From the IMG/VR virus record IMGVR_UViG_3300018080_000355, positions 1-37,060 of that record: DNA of 37,060 nucleotides; one strand, given 5' to 3'. Under the pieces are notes generated by a model. That model saw only the letters and a list, made by a program, of their open reading frames with translations, was not told the DNA's origin and made no database searches. Numbering within the stretch: the first letter of the stretch is position 1; each line of letters starts with the position of its first letter. Source of the stretch: a virus. This document shows positions 16,312-25,532 of this stretch, one piece after another. Both the position numbers and the translations under genes were made by a program.

Positions 16312-17886
16312 ATGAAACTTAGTGACTTATATTTAGATAGATACCTTTATCGGGACAACAACCAGAGTCTGGAGACTAAAGGGTCAGCTTTTGTTTCACA
16401 GGATTCTTCGGAGGCAGAGCCATCATTCATCCCCTCTGGTGGTGCTGCCGAAGATATAAACACTGGAAATGTTCCTATCAACCCAGGAGCTTTGCCTGAC
16501 AATTTAGTAAATCTTGGTGATTGGGGGTGGACTCAAAGTTGTGTGTTTTCTTCTACAGATACTGATACTGTGTCTTGGGGAGCTGGTACTTTTACAGCCG
16601 CTGACGGAACTGCTTATTCGATTGGAGCTGGGAATACTGGCAATATGGCAGCCAAGACTTACATTTATTTAGATATAAACGTTTCAGAGACAGCTTATCA
16701 AACCTCCACAACATCTTCTGATGCGGTTGGAGTTGGTAAAGTATTGATTGGTGTGGCAAAAAATGAATCAGATGCAGCTACTTATAACCTTACAGAAGCC
16801 GAACAAATAGTTGGTGACAATATTTTGGTAAACACCATTGATGCCGGGAAGATTGTAACCGGTTCAATAACTGCTACCCAAATAACAGGCAGTACTTTGT
16901 CAGCAATATACGCTGACTTGGGAACGATTACAGCTGGTTCTATTACTGTTGTGAATGGTGGCAATACTGTTGGGTTTACTCCGAATGGTACCAATGCTAT
17001 TTTTTCAGGAACAACTGGTTCGCCACAATTTAAAGTAACTCCTGCTGGAGTCCTTACGGCAACAGGTGCAAATATCTCTGGAAGTGTAACTATTACCGGG
17101 GGTTCAGGTATATCAAATTTAACAGACGCTGGGAGTTTAGCTGTTTTAGACGAGGTTGGTGCTTCTAACTGTGATACAACAATTATCAGCGGGGGCAAGA
17201 TTATAACCGGACTGCTCACTGCCTCTAATATTCAAACAGGAACCTTGAACGCTTCAGTTGTTACGGTTACTAATATAAATGCAAGTAATATTTCAACCGG
17301 CACACTTAGTGCTGACAGAATTGGAGCCTCTTCAATTACTGCCACTAAGCTAAACGTTACTTCTTTATCATCAATTACTGCTAGCTTAGGTACTATCACT
17401 TCAGGAACAATTAAAGTTTCAACTAGCGTGGCTGTTCAGAAGTCTGACACTACAGCTGTTGCTTACTTAGGTAGAGACCCAGATGCTTTAGGACTATGGG
17501 GATTTATTGCTAACAGAGGATATGGGTTGATGTGTAGATATGCAAGCAATAACTATTTTCGTATTTTTATGGATAGCGGTTCCACTGATGCAGTTATAGA
17601 CTTGCCAAGTCCAGATAAGTTGAAATTTCAAGACAATAGTGGAGCTGCAATTGCAAGAATGTATGGAAATTCATCTTGGGGTGGAAGCCCGGGAGGTTTA
17701 TTCGATTTATTCCATCCAATGCGTTTGTATACTTATGACTATGGTGGAGGCACTTCTGGTGGTCCTGAAGCTGGTTCTTATGCAAGTGAAGGTATGATGT
17801 ATGTCAGATTGAACTATGGAGGAAGTGCTTTAGACAATATCAGAGTCTATGTGGGAGGAGCTTGGAGGTCAGTAACTACGTCATAA
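16312..17886 (+). CDS. Tail-tip/fibre protein
   Basis: 524 aa, starting 1 nt after the previous stop. Residues 1-60 are polar. Residues about 70-160 form a beta domain with KTYIYLDINVSE and VGKVLIGVAKNE. A repetitive section follows, with TGSITATQITGSTLSAIYADLG, SNIQTGTLNASVV, SNISTGTLSADRI and ITASLGTITSGTIKV, the S/T/I-rich beta pattern seen in tail-tip (J/DUF1983-like) and fibre shafts. The C-terminal 110 residues are globular and Gly/Tyr-rich and may bind the receptor. I see no catalytic motif or intramolecular chaperone. Confidence 0.65.
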   Translation: MKLSDLYLDRYLYRDNNQSLETKGSAFVSQDSSEAEPSFIPSGGAAEDINTGNVPINPGALPDNLVNLGDWGWTQSCVFSSTDTDTVSWGAGTFTAADGTAYSIGAGNTGNMAAKTYIYLDINVSETAYQTSTTSSDAVGVGKVLIGVAKNESDAATYNLTEAEQIVGDNILVNTIDAGKIVTGSITATQITGSTLSAIYADLGTITAGSITVVNGGNTVGFTPNGTNAIFSGTTGSPQFKVTPAGVLTATGANISGSVTITGGSGISNLTDAGSLAVLDEVGASNCDTTIISGGKIITGLLTASNIQTGTLNASVVTVTNINASNISTGTLSADRIGASSITATKLNVTSLSSITASLGTITSGTIKVSTSVAVQKSDTTAVAYLGRDPDALGLWGFIANRGYGLMCRYASNNYFRIFMDSGSTDAVIDLPSPDKLKFQDNSGAAIARMYGNSSWGGSPGGLFDLFHPMRLYTYDYGGGTSGGPEAGSYASEGMMYVRLNYGGSALDNIRVYVGGAWRSVTTS

Positions 17887-17925
17887 ACTATCAAAAACAG
17901 TAAAAAAGTAATATAATTAAACTAT

Positions 17926-18927
17926 ATGTATCCAACAACAAACTTACAACCAGGTGCTAGAGGTCCTGAAGTCGAAAAACTTCAGCAGTTTCTGTTGGAA
18001 CAAGGATTTCTTACAGCTGAACAAATTGCTACAGGTCCTGGAATTTATGGACCACAAACAACCAATGCTGTTAAGCAGTGGCAAGCTGCAAATGGAGTGG
18101 ATAATACTACCGGTCCAGGATATTGGGGACCTCGTTCCAGAGCAGCCGCTTCTGGCATTTCGACAGGAGAAAGTCCTAGTACCGGCCCAGAAACACAAGA
18201 ATCTGTGGATAAAAGATATATGGATGCGGCGGCTAAAAACCCCGTAATTAGCGAGTTATCTCAAGGTGGAAGTACCATTGAGGAAATTGTTAATGCTTTA
18301 TCCACAGGTAATTTAGCAGGAATTTATGATTGGAATGGGCAACCTTTCAGTGCTCAAGACCAACAAGAGGCTCTTAAAAAAGCTAAAGAAGATAACAGAT
18401 TATACTATGAAGCCTTACAAAAGAAAGAACAGGCTGACGCTGAAGCTAATATGGCTGCACAAAAAGCCGATTTTCAGGATTATTTAGTAAATGCAGGTCA
18501 GTCTTTCGAGGCGGACAAAACCAAATCAGACCAACAGGCAGCTAATCAAGGTATCTTATTTTCAGGTAGTCGAGTTCAAAAAGAAAAGAATTTAAAAAGA
18601 GCTTATGAGCAAGACGAAGCTTCTTATAGAAGAAGAATTGGCAGTAATATCGGTAATACGGCTAGAGATTTTCAATATAAATACGGAACCGATGCCGCTA
18701 AAGGTCTTAATCAATACTACAATTTAGGTGGTAATACTTTTAATCCAAACGTTGCTAGAGGAGGAGTGGGGTCATCTGGATTGTCTCAAGTTTATAGCCC
18801 GGGCAGTTATGCCTACCAAGGAACCAGAAATACCGAAAGATTGGCTGATGCAAACACTCGAGCAGCTGGTTATCTTTGGAATAAGGGCAATAAGCTAATG
18901 AGTACAAGTTATAAAAATCAATACTAA
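17926..18927 (+). CDS. Virion protein with peptidoglycan-binding domain
   Basis: 333 aa. Residues about 5-75 are a PG_binding_1 domain: LQPGARGPEVEKLQQFLLEQGF, then IYGPQTTNAVKQWQAANG and YWGPRSRAA. The rest is helical, charged and Gln/Ala-rich, with RRRIGSNIGNTARDF and a Gly/Asn/Tyr-rich C-terminus (YNLGGNTFNPNVARGG). Cell-wall-binding domains on virion proteins help tails dock onto or pass through peptidoglycan. Next to a giant ejection protein it may be ejected with the DNA. No hydrolase motif is visible, so it probably binds rather than cuts. Confidence 0.75.
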   Translation: MYPTTNLQPGARGPEVEKLQQFLLEQGFLTAEQIATGPGIYGPQTTNAVKQWQAANGVDNTTGPGYWGPRSRAAASGISTGESPSTGPETQESVDKRYMDAAAKNPVISELSQGGSTIEEIVNALSTGNLAGIYDWNGQPFSAQDQQEALKKAKEDNRLYYEALQKKEQADAEANMAAQKADFQDYLVNAGQSFEADKTKSDQQAANQGILFSGSRVQKEKNLKRAYEQDEASYRRRIGSNIGNTARDFQYKYGTDAAKGLNQYYNLGGNTFNPNVARGGVGSSGLSQVYSPGSYAYQGTRNTERLADANTRAAGYLWNKGNKLMSTSYKNQY

Positions 18928-18931
18928 ACAT

Positions 18932-19966
18932 ATGATAAACAACAACCCATTAGCAAATATCTTCAACTCACCTCTAAGTTTTAAAACTGGAGGTCAAACC
19001 ACACCAGCTTTTATCGGTCAGCCAGCAGTTGAAACTAAAACTCAAACACTTCCTTATGGTGGTGGGACTTTTAATCCTTCTGGTGGTGCTGAAATCAAAC
19101 CAACTCCAATTTTTAGTGGTGCTGCAGCCGCAGCTCCTGCAGTTGCTCCTGCCACCGAACAAGTAGATTTGTATGAAAAATATAGAGACCCTAAGACTGG
19201 TGAAATAATGACTCCTGAAGAGTATGCAATTTATTTGGCTGATAGAGTTCCAAAGGGTAGCGGTCAAATTCCTAACTATGCTGGTGATGCAATGACAAAT
19301 CCTGATGAGTCTCAAGAAAGTTTAATGAATAGAGCAAGAAATCTTACAAACGCTAGGAATGATATTGCTACAGGAACAGAAGACCCATATGGAGTCGGTA
19401 ATAAATCAGGGATTGCTTACAGTCCTGCAGAGCTTCGAGCAATTGAAAAAGCTTATGCTGGTGTTTACGACCCAGCCTTGAATGATGTTTTTGCTAGATT
19501 AGAAAAGAAACAAAAAGAAGAAGATGCTAAGGCAGCCAGAGAGGAAATAGTCTTTAGAACAAATGAAGCTATCAGACAGTGGAGAGCAACAACCGGAACA
19601 AAAAGTTCTGGTTCTGGTGAGAAGAGTTTATTTACTCAAAGCCAACTTAATGATGGGGCTAGCAATGCTGGCTTAGGTATCGATGCTTTCAAATCTTTGG
19701 ATAATGATATTAAAAACTTCTATATTAACCCTCCAATGGGACTTAATGATGACGAAAAGAAAGTCCCAATGTATTCTATCTTCGAAGAAGACTTGTTAGC
19801 CATTGCTAATGGTGACGCTGACCCAGAGGAAGTTATTAGCAACATCAATAGCAGTAATCTTCCTGCACCGGTTAAGCATTATTTTATAGACCAAGTACCA
19901 GACGTTCCTGAAAAAGAAAAGGAAGGTTGGTTTAAGCGAGTCTGGGGTGCAATAACAGGGAAATAA
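18932..19966 (+). CDS. Internal/ejected virion protein candidate, 344 aa
   Basis: AAACATATG start, 4 nt after the previous stop. The N-terminal 90 residues are Pro/Ala/Gly-rich and flexible. A middle part (EKYRDPKTGEIMTPEEYAIYLADRVPKGSGQIPNY) and a helical part (IEKAYAGVYDPALNDVFARLEKKQKEEDAKAAREE) follow. It ends with a short basic-aromatic tail (GWFKRVWGAITGK). I do not recognise the family. Location between the wall-binding protein and the large ejection protein suggests it belongs to the same injected set. Confidence 0.6.
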   Translation: MINNNPLANIFNSPLSFKTGGQTTPAFIGQPAVETKTQTLPYGGGTFNPSGGAEIKPTPIFSGAAAAAPAVAPATEQVDLYEKYRDPKTGEIMTPEEYAIYLADRVPKGSGQIPNYAGDAMTNPDESQESLMNRARNLTNARNDIATGTEDPYGVGNKSGIAYSPAELRAIEKAYAGVYDPALNDVFARLEKKQKEEDAKAAREEIVFRTNEAIRQWRATTGTKSSGSGEKSLFTQSQLNDGASNAGLGIDAFKSLDNDIKNFYINPPMGLNDDEKKVPMYSIFEEDLLAIANGDADPEEVISNINSSNLPAPVKHYFIDQVPDVPEKEKEGWFKRVWGAITGK

Positions 19967-19976
19967 AAAATAAAAT

Positions 19977-22900
19977 ATGGCTGCAGTAAACAAATACAAC
20001 ATATTACCGATAGACCCTAAAAATAAATACAACGCAGTCTCTCCAACAACAGTTAGTCCAAGTCCAATAGTTCAATCACCGATTCCAACTGAAACAAAAC
20101 CTCAAGTTGGTCCGGTTATTCCAAAACAACAATCTGTTGCCGAGAGATACGGTCTACTAGAATCGACAATTTCAGCGGCTAAACCTCAAGAAGAAAAAGA
20201 ACCTAGCCTATGGAATAAGATAGCCAGAGCTGTGCTACCGAAAGGAGCAGAGGAGTATTTTGGTTTGAGTCAACCAGAACCTACTATCAGAGACAGAGTT
20301 ATGCAAGCCGAAGATGCTAAGCAATCTTATTTCAGACAGCAAAGAAAAGAAGAAAATATTGCTAAGGTTGATATGCCTGTCGAAGAATATACACCACCAA
20401 CTACTTTCTGGGGCAAATTAAAAGACGCTCGAGACCAAGGTAACTATGCTAAAAATGTGTGGTCTGGTTTTATTAAGCCAGCCATTGGTACTGTTGCTGA
20501 ACAGATTGGTGTGTCAATTGATAGCCCAAAAATTAGAGAATGGGGCGAACAGTTTTCTGATAGAGTTTTAGAAGAGGAGTCTCGAAGAGCCAGTGCCCAG
20601 TCTATGGCTGATGTCCCTGGGATTTTTGAAGGTGGATTAAAAGACCCTCGTTATTATCCAAAAGTAATGTCACAAGCTATTGGTTTTTTTACCGCTATTT
20701 TAGGAACCTCTGTAGCTGTAACTGCAGCGACAAAGAATCCAGTAGCTGGTGCAACTGCCGGTTATGGGGTTGGTGCCGCTCTTGAGAGTTCAAACGCTTA
20801 TCAGTCTATGCTCGATAAGGGTGTGGCTCCCGATGATGCAAATACAGCAGCTCAAATTTACGGTGTGGCAGCTACTATGATTGAAAACGCAACTGGTCTT
20901 AGACCGGCTGGAGGAACAAAGGCTCTGGTAGAAGACTTTGCGGTTGACGCAGCTAAAAACGCTGGCATTAAAAATTTCTTTAAGAAGTGGGCAGAAGAAG
21001 GTATTTTAGAAGAAGGCTCACAACAATTAGTTCAAAATGTAATTACAAAATTTGTTGATAAAAATACCGGGATATTCGATGACGTAGTTGAAAGTATGGT
21101 TTCCGGTACTGTAGGTGCGTTACCTTTAGCGGGTGGAGGTGCCGTTATGAGCAATAAAAAAGTTCAAAGAGCTGTTAGAGACACTCAACTTGGTTTAAGT
21201 ACTAAAGATGTTTCTGGTGAAGAAACATTTTATTCCGGTGCTAATGGAAAGGTTTCAGAGAAGCCTATTGATATGTCAAAAGAAAAGGTTGTTACTATTC
21301 AGGGAGACCAAAAAGCTCTAACAAATAGCAGTTCCTATGTGGAGGCTGACCAAAAACTTTATGAACAATACTCACCTGACTATGACTTTATTGAAATCCA
21401 ACATCCAGAAATGCCAAGTAAACCTACTGAATACTATGATTTAGTAGACAGAAAGTGGTATAGCAAAGACCCAGCCGTTGCCGAAGCTTATGCAATGCAG
21501 TCTCGGTCAGCAAAATATGACGAACTTAAGGTTGAATTAGACTCTTTAACACAACGAAAGCAAGCTCTTGAGGTACTTAGAAATGCGAATCCGGGTGATA
21601 ATAAGATAGTTAAGGCAATAAAAAAGGTTGATGAGCAGATTAAAAAGCTACAAAAAACAGTCCAAGCGACTCCTCAAAGTATTTTTCCTAGCAAAAAAAC
21701 TACCCCAACACAGGTTGCAAAGGTAGAAGCAAAGCAAAATGACTACACAATTCCTAAAAATGCACCGGTTGTTGCTGCTAAAACTTCGATGGAAGAGTTT
21801 GAGGCTTCATTAAATGCTTCGGACCCTCGAGTAGCACAGGGCGAATCAACAATAGACGCTAGTGAAAATATCCGAGAAGAAGCTACTCAAAACTTACCTC
21901 CAGATATTGCTTCAACTATTGAACCTTTAGAGGAAGTAATCGAAGGTGACAAACGAACACCATTAAGTCAAAGAATTAGGTGGATGGATTATCTTAGAAC
22001 ACCTTGGAGAGTATTTGAAAGAATGGGAATTCGACCAGCCTATGAAAAACTCTTAGCGGGTTACACTGCTTATGTTCAAGAACTTCCTGGAAATATAGAC
22101 AAGATAACCGAATGGTCAAAGCGAGTAAGCAAAGAAAGCAATGAAAGAATTTTTAGATTTTTAGATGGTGAAGATATTCAGCTTCAAGGAGAAGAAGTTC
22201 AAGTTGCTGCTGAAATTAAAGCTTGGTTAGCTGAATGGGCTGACAGGCTTGGTATGTCACAAGATGAAAGAATTTCAGAATACATTACTCATATTTTCCC
22301 GATTAAAAAAGGTGGAGAAATTCCAGAAGAGATTGCTTTCTTAATCAATAAGAAGATACCGGGAAGTGTTTATAACCCATTCCTGTTGCAACGTAAAGGT
22401 GCTGAAGGCTATATAAAGGATACTTGGAGAGCTCTTGATGCCTACACAAAACGTGCAACTCGTAAGGTTAATATGGACCCAGCTTTAGAGGAATTAAAAG
22501 AAGCAAGCTCCCATTTAACCGATACCAGTCAACTAAACTACCTAAATAAGTACTTAGGAGCCGTTAATTTACGTCCTACAGAGCTTGATACACTTATTGA
22601 TAACCATATTAAAGAGAGATTTGGTTTCCTTTTTGGTGCTAGACCTACCGCAGCTATCACTAGATTTATGAGAAAAATGGTTGCTCGAGCAAAAATCGGT
22701 GGTTCAGTAACTTCTTTTGCGAAGAACTTAACACAGGGAGTTAATACTTTTTCAGAGTTAGGAACATTCTATACCACCAAGGGGTATATGGATTTGGTAA
22801 AGTTCGGCGGTAAAGAGTTGAACGAGAATGGTGTATTGATTGCTCCATTTATTGAAGATAGAACCTACAGTGCTGTTAAAAAGGTTGCTGAAAAATTCGA

Positions 22901-23708
22901 CAACGCTCTATTTTTAAATATGAACGCTTCAGAGTTAGTCAACCGTGGTGCAGCCTATTATGGTGCGAAAGCTAAATTTGCAGCCAATAAAGTAACTCCT
23001 AAAGAATTCAAACAAGCATTTGGAAGAGAGAAGCCAGCCAACTATTCACCAACAATGGAGGATGCTGTAAAGTATGGAAAATTTGTCGCAGCTAAAACTC
23101 AATTTTTATTCGGTGCTCTTGATACTCCAGTAGCTTTAAATAGTGACATAGCTAAAATGGTCGCACAATTCCAAACCTTTGGATTAAAACAAGCTGAATT
23201 CGTTATGAGTATGGTTGGTGATAAAGAATACAAAAAATTAGTCAGATATATCTTCAGCTCAATGTTGTTATTCCAATTTATAGGAAGTGCGTTCGGTATG
23301 AAATGGGACGACTCTTTCAAAACTTTAAGATTTGGTGTTCCGCCAGCAGTCAAATTCTTTGTTGACCTTTGGAAAACTTTAATCACTGGTGAAGATAGGT
23401 ACGGCAATAAGCTTGATACTGAAGACAAGGTTAAAGCCACAACAAAAACATTATTTACTAACGTAGTGCCAGCCGGAGCTCAACTCGAGAGAACTTTCAC
23501 TGGTTTGGGAGTTGTAGGCGAGGGAGCCTCAAGGACTAAGTCCGGTACCCTTCAATATAAAGTAGACCAAACACCGGAGAATTACATTAGAGGTGGTTTG
23601 TTTGGCAAGTATAATCTACCGGCTAGTAAAGAGTACTACAAGAAAAAAGAAGATAAGCAAAAAGGTAAGTCTAAATCTAGCGGACGAAACAAATACAACT
23701 CATTATAA
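19977..23708 (+). CDS. Giant internal/ejection protein, 1243 aa
   Basis: The largest protein in the window and last of the + block. A flexible Pro-rich start leads to a Gly/Ala hydrophobic stretch at about residues 225-275 (AIGFFTAILGTSVAVTAA, AGATAGYGVGAAL), which could insert in a membrane. Helical coils and a linker rich in T/P/K occupy about 500-650. A conserved-looking helical region follows (about 660-1060, from RIRWMDYLRTPWRVFERMG), then a second hydrophobic span near 1090-1108 (IFSSMLLFQFIGSAFGM) and a basic tail. This matches large polyvalent or ejection proteins of podoviruses, which form a channel for DNA entry. No lytic transglycosylase motif is seen. Confidence 0.7.
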   Translation: MAAVNKYNILPIDPKNKYNAVSPTTVSPSPIVQSPIPTETKPQVGPVIPKQQSVAERYGLLESTISAAKPQEEKEPSLWNKIARAVLPKGAEEYFGLSQPEPTIRDRVMQAEDAKQSYFRQQRKEENIAKVDMPVEEYTPPTTFWGKLKDARDQGNYAKNVWSGFIKPAIGTVAEQIGVSIDSPKIREWGEQFSDRVLEEESRRASAQSMADVPGIFEGGLKDPRYYPKVMSQAIGFFTAILGTSVAVTAATKNPVAGATAGYGVGAALESSNAYQSMLDKGVAPDDANTAAQIYGVAATMIENATGLRPAGGTKALVEDFAVDAAKNAGIKNFFKKWAEEGILEEGSQQLVQNVITKFVDKNTGIFDDVVESMVSGTVGALPLAGGGAVMSNKKVQRAVRDTQLGLSTKDVSGEETFYSGANGKVSEKPIDMSKEKVVTIQGDQKALTNSSSYVEADQKLYEQYSPDYDFIEIQHPEMPSKPTEYYDLVDRKWYSKDPAVAEAYAMQSRSAKYDELKVELDSLTQRKQALEVLRNANPGDNKIVKAIKKVDEQIKKLQKTVQATPQSIFPSKKTTPTQVAKVEAKQNDYTIPKNAPVVAAKTSMEEFEASLNASDPRVAQGESTIDASENIREEATQNLPPDIASTIEPLEEVIEGDKRTPLSQRIRWMDYLRTPWRVFERMGIRPAYEKLLAGYTAYVQELPGNIDKITEWSKRVSKESNERIFRFLDGEDIQLQGEEVQVAAEIKAWLAEWADRLGMSQDERISEYITHIFPIKKGGEIPEEIAFLINKKIPGSVYNPFLLQRKGAEGYIKDTWRALDAYTKRATRKVNMDPALEELKEASSHLTDTSQLNYLNKYLGAVNLRPTELDTLIDNHIKERFGFLFGARPTAAITRFMRKMVARAKIGGSVTSFAKNLTQGVNTFSELGTFYTTKGYMDLVKFGGKELNENGVLIAPFIEDRTYSAVKKVAEKFDNALFLNMNASELVNRGAAYYGAKAKFAANKVTPKEFKQAFGREKPANYSPTMEDAVKYGKFVAAKTQFLFGALDTPVALNSDIAKMVAQFQTFGLKQAEFVMSMVGDKEYKKLVRYIFSSMLLFQFIGSAFGMKWDDSFKTLRFGVPPAVKFFVDLWKTLITGEDRYGNKLDTEDKVKATTKTLFTNVVPAGAQLERTFTGLGVVGEGASRTKSGTLQYKVDQTPENYIRGGLFGKYNLPASKEYYKKKEDKQKGKSKSSGRNKYNSL

Positions 23709-23711
23709 ATA

Positions 23712-23743
23712 AAAAAACACCCGGCAACTACTAGGTGTTTTTT
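23712..23743. terminator. Bidirectional rho-independent terminator
   Basis: AAAAAACACC (23712-23721) pairs perfectly with GGTGTTTTTT (23734-23743) around a 12-nt loop. The run of A on one side and T on the other makes it work on either strand. It sits exactly where the + strand late block and - strand early block meet, 4 nt after the stop of the 1243-aa gene. It also includes the last codons of the - strand gene at 23731. Confidence 0.9.
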
Positions 23744-24030
23744 AGTTCTTTTGCTTCCAGTGCTGCAAGCACTAGAGGGACGAAATTGATAGCGGTCTGT
23801 CTAACTCCTTTTGTTTTGAGTTCGTTCAAGAGTATATCTTCTGCTCTCACAGAAATCTCTCTGGTTAATTCAACATTTCTTTTTTTTGCAGTTTCTGATA
23901 GTACTAATCCAAACTCAAACGCTAACTTAACAGTCTTATCTCCATAAATTGGAGGTCTACGCAGGTTCTTTATCGCCCTCTGGAGTCTTATCTTCAGCTT
24001 CTGGAGCTGGTTCTGTAGTTGTTTTTTCAT
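23731..24030 (-). CDS. Hypothetical basic protein, 99 aa
   Basis: Last gene of the - strand block. The N-terminal 25 residues are a basic helix rich in Lys/Gln/Leu/Arg. The rest contains YGDKTVKLAFEFGLVLSE, a Glu/Arg helix and VLAALEAKEL. It overlaps the upstream gene by 74 nt in another frame, much more than the 1-4 nt overlaps elsewhere, so the true start may be further in. No ATG exists in frame after the overlap. Its stop lies in the terminator hairpin. Function unknown. Confidence 0.55.
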   Translation of the reverse strand: MKKQLQNQLQKLKIRLQRAIKNLRRPPIYGDKTVKLAFEFGLVLSETAKKRNVELTREISVRAEDILLNELKTKGVRQTAINFVPLVLAALEAKELKNT

Positions 24031-24226
24031 CTTGTTTAGTGTTTTCCTCGCCGGCTATGTCGTACTGTTCATTATCAACATAGTAAACGATTTGTTTAAT
24101 TATACCTTGAGGTGTCACAACTTGTTCAGCTGAAAGAGTTACTTCCAACTGCTTGCATAAAGTTTCGATTGCCTTAACTTTTTCCTGTGTTTTTTGTTTA
24201 GCTTCAGCTTGTGTTATCTGTGCCAT
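23957..24226 (-). CDS. Hypothetical protein with acidic tail, 89 aa
   Basis: Start placed at the ATG of MAQITQAEAK, 4 nt after the previous stop; the longer upstream extension runs through the neighbouring gene and is not credible. Residues 1-60 are a helical/mixed domain (KAIETLCKQLEVTLSAEQVV, IKQIVYYVDNEQYDI). Residues 62-89 are a Glu/Lys/Pro/Thr-rich disordered tail. No family is recognised. Confidence 0.65.
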   Translation of the reverse strand: MAQITQAEAKQKTQEKVKAIETLCKQLEVTLSAEQVVTPQGIIKQIVYYVDNEQYDIAGEENTKQDEKTTTEPAPEAEDKTPEGDKEPA

Positions 24227-24230
24227 AAAA

Positions 24231-24560
24231 TTATATTTCAATATTAAATGTTGAGTTATTGCTATCACTACACAACATAATGTTATTATCCTGACCACCA
24301 TCAGCGAACGTATAATTATCTGGGAGTGGAGTTGTTGTGCCGGAAGTATTGTAATAATACCACGGATAGTAGGGTTTTGTCTCAATATAAATTGGATTAA
24401 CCCAGGTGGTGTTGTCTATGACCTTTGGCTCAAGTTCAAACTCTTTCCATTCACCGTTTGGAAGAATTTGTTTTAAAGCTTTTAATAGTTCGGCAATCTT
24501 GACTTTATTTTCAATTTGGAGAGTTTTTTTCTCTGTATCTAATCTTATTTTCATAATCAT
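24231..24560 (-). CDS. Hypothetical protein, 109 aa
   Basis: The first ATG overlaps the preceding stop as TAATG. A second in-frame ATG two codons later (24554) is also possible. Residues 1-55 carry a helix-strand pattern (AELLKALKQILPNGEWKEFEL), then an aromatic run (IYIETKPYYPWYYYN) and an Asn/Asp/Ser-rich C-terminus (GGQDNNIMLCSDSNN). The aromatic and polar C-terminal half looks more like a surface or virion protein than a replication enzyme, which is unusual in this block. No function assigned. Confidence 0.65.
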   Translation of the reverse strand: MIMKIRLDTEKKTLQIENKVKIAELLKALKQILPNGEWKEFELEPKVIDNTTWVNPIYIETKPYYPWYYYNTSGTTTPLPDNYTFADGGQDNNIMLCSDSNNSTFNIEI

Positions 24561-24847
24561 TATGTTAATCTTATTAAATTGTTTGATACTGTAATAATAG
24601 CATCTCTATATTTTGAGTCCAGTTCTTGGACTTCTTCAGTCAACCCTTCAAAAAAGGTTAAAGACTGGTGTGTTGGGTCAATTTTATTTTGCCAAACACT
24701 CCAAGCATCGTGAACATCTTCGTTGGTACAGTCAATTCCTTTAATTAAAACCAATAAAGTATACACTTCTAGTAGGTCTTCGTATTCTGTGCCGGACATT
24801 TTTAGCTTCTCATCCAGCATTTCTTTAACTTCTTGAATATAATTCAT
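24560..24847 (-). CDS. Hypothetical protein, 95 aa
   Basis: A fully helical, acidic protein (VKEMLDEKLKMSG, LLEVYTLLVLIKGIDC, VHDAWSVWQNKI, LTEEVQELDSKYRDAI). The layout resembles small phage proteins of unknown function seen near nuclease genes. The Glu-rich helices recall MazG-like folds, but the metal-binding Glu pattern is not complete enough to claim it. It is coupled to the next gene by a 1-nt overlap. Confidence 0.65.
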   Translation of the reverse strand: MNYIQEVKEMLDEKLKMSGTEYEDLLEVYTLLVLIKGIDCTNEDVHDAWSVWQNKIDPTHQSLTFFEGLTEEVQELDSKYRDAIITVSNNLIRLT

Positions 24848-24886
24848 ATAGTACTTGCTAATTTAGTTAATAAATTTTCAAACCTT

Positions 24887-25531
24887 TTAAATTTCTTTTA
24901 AGAAGTCTTGGTAGGCTTCGCTTATTTCCCAAGCAGACTTCTCAATCAAATCTTCCATTTTTTCAATCTCTCTCTCATCAAATTCCCGATAAAAACTTTT
25001 AACATTACCAGTGACCTGTAAAGCTTTTTCATTTTCCCTCCAGAAGTCATCTACCTCAATCGAGCCTTCCTTTGTTTCAATCCAATCTAGGTGACAATAC
25101 TCCGGCATTTTACCGGTGCTATGTTTTAATGCTGTTGCATAAAACACCAGCTGACCGTGCTTAATAACCTTTGCTGGGGTCCACGGTGTTTTGCCTGTCT
25201 TAGACCTTTTGCCAGTCTTCTTCTCCCTGAAAACATTGTTGACTGGGTCGTAATCATCAAGATAGGACAGAATTGGAACTCCACGAATGGTCGTTCTTAT
25301 CTCGTGTTCATTAACTTCATAAACTTCCAAGTCTGGCAAGAGCTTTTTGTATGTTCCTTTTTCAATCATTTCGGCAACACCTTTACCGAAGCGAAGGTAT
25401 TTTGTATCAAGCTTCTTGCCACACTCAAAGTATTCCCTGCGAAATCTAGCTGGACTTTTAATCCAACAATTCATCGCAGACCACGACAAGTGAGGGCGAG
25501 GCAATATTAACTTTTTGTTTTTATCAGTCAT
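24887..25531 (-). CDS. PD-(D/E)XK nuclease, RecB/Cas4-like
   Basis: 214 aa. The opening LSWSAMNCWIKSPARFRREYF is the usual first helix of RecB-like nucleases. The catalytic core follows as SYLDDYDP (Asp92/93) and, ten residues on, FREKKTGK (Glu103, Lys105), then a helix with GQLVFYATAL. The His often found in the earlier G-x-x-x-H helix is replaced (FGKGVAEMIE). Such phage enzymes process DNA ends in recombination or replication. The Cys cluster of true Cas4 is not evident. It sits just downstream of the Lys/Pro-rich protein gene (1-nt gap). Confidence 0.8.
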   Translation of the reverse strand: MTDKNKKLILPRPHLSWSAMNCWIKSPARFRREYFECGKKLDTKYLRFGKGVAEMIEKGTYKKLLPDLEVYEVNEHEIRTTIRGVPILSYLDDYDPVNNVFREKKTGKRSKTGKTPWTPAKVIKHGQLVFYATALKHSTGKMPEYCHLDWIETKEGSIEVDDFWRENEKALQVTGNVKSFYREFDEREIEKMEDLIEKSAWEISEAYQDFLKEI

Positions 25532-25532
25532 T

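Noticed and set aside
24887-25531. Cas4 and a CRISPR-adaptation system
   Set aside because: RecB-like core only; no clear iron-sulphur Cys set and no cas1/cas2 or repeats nearby.
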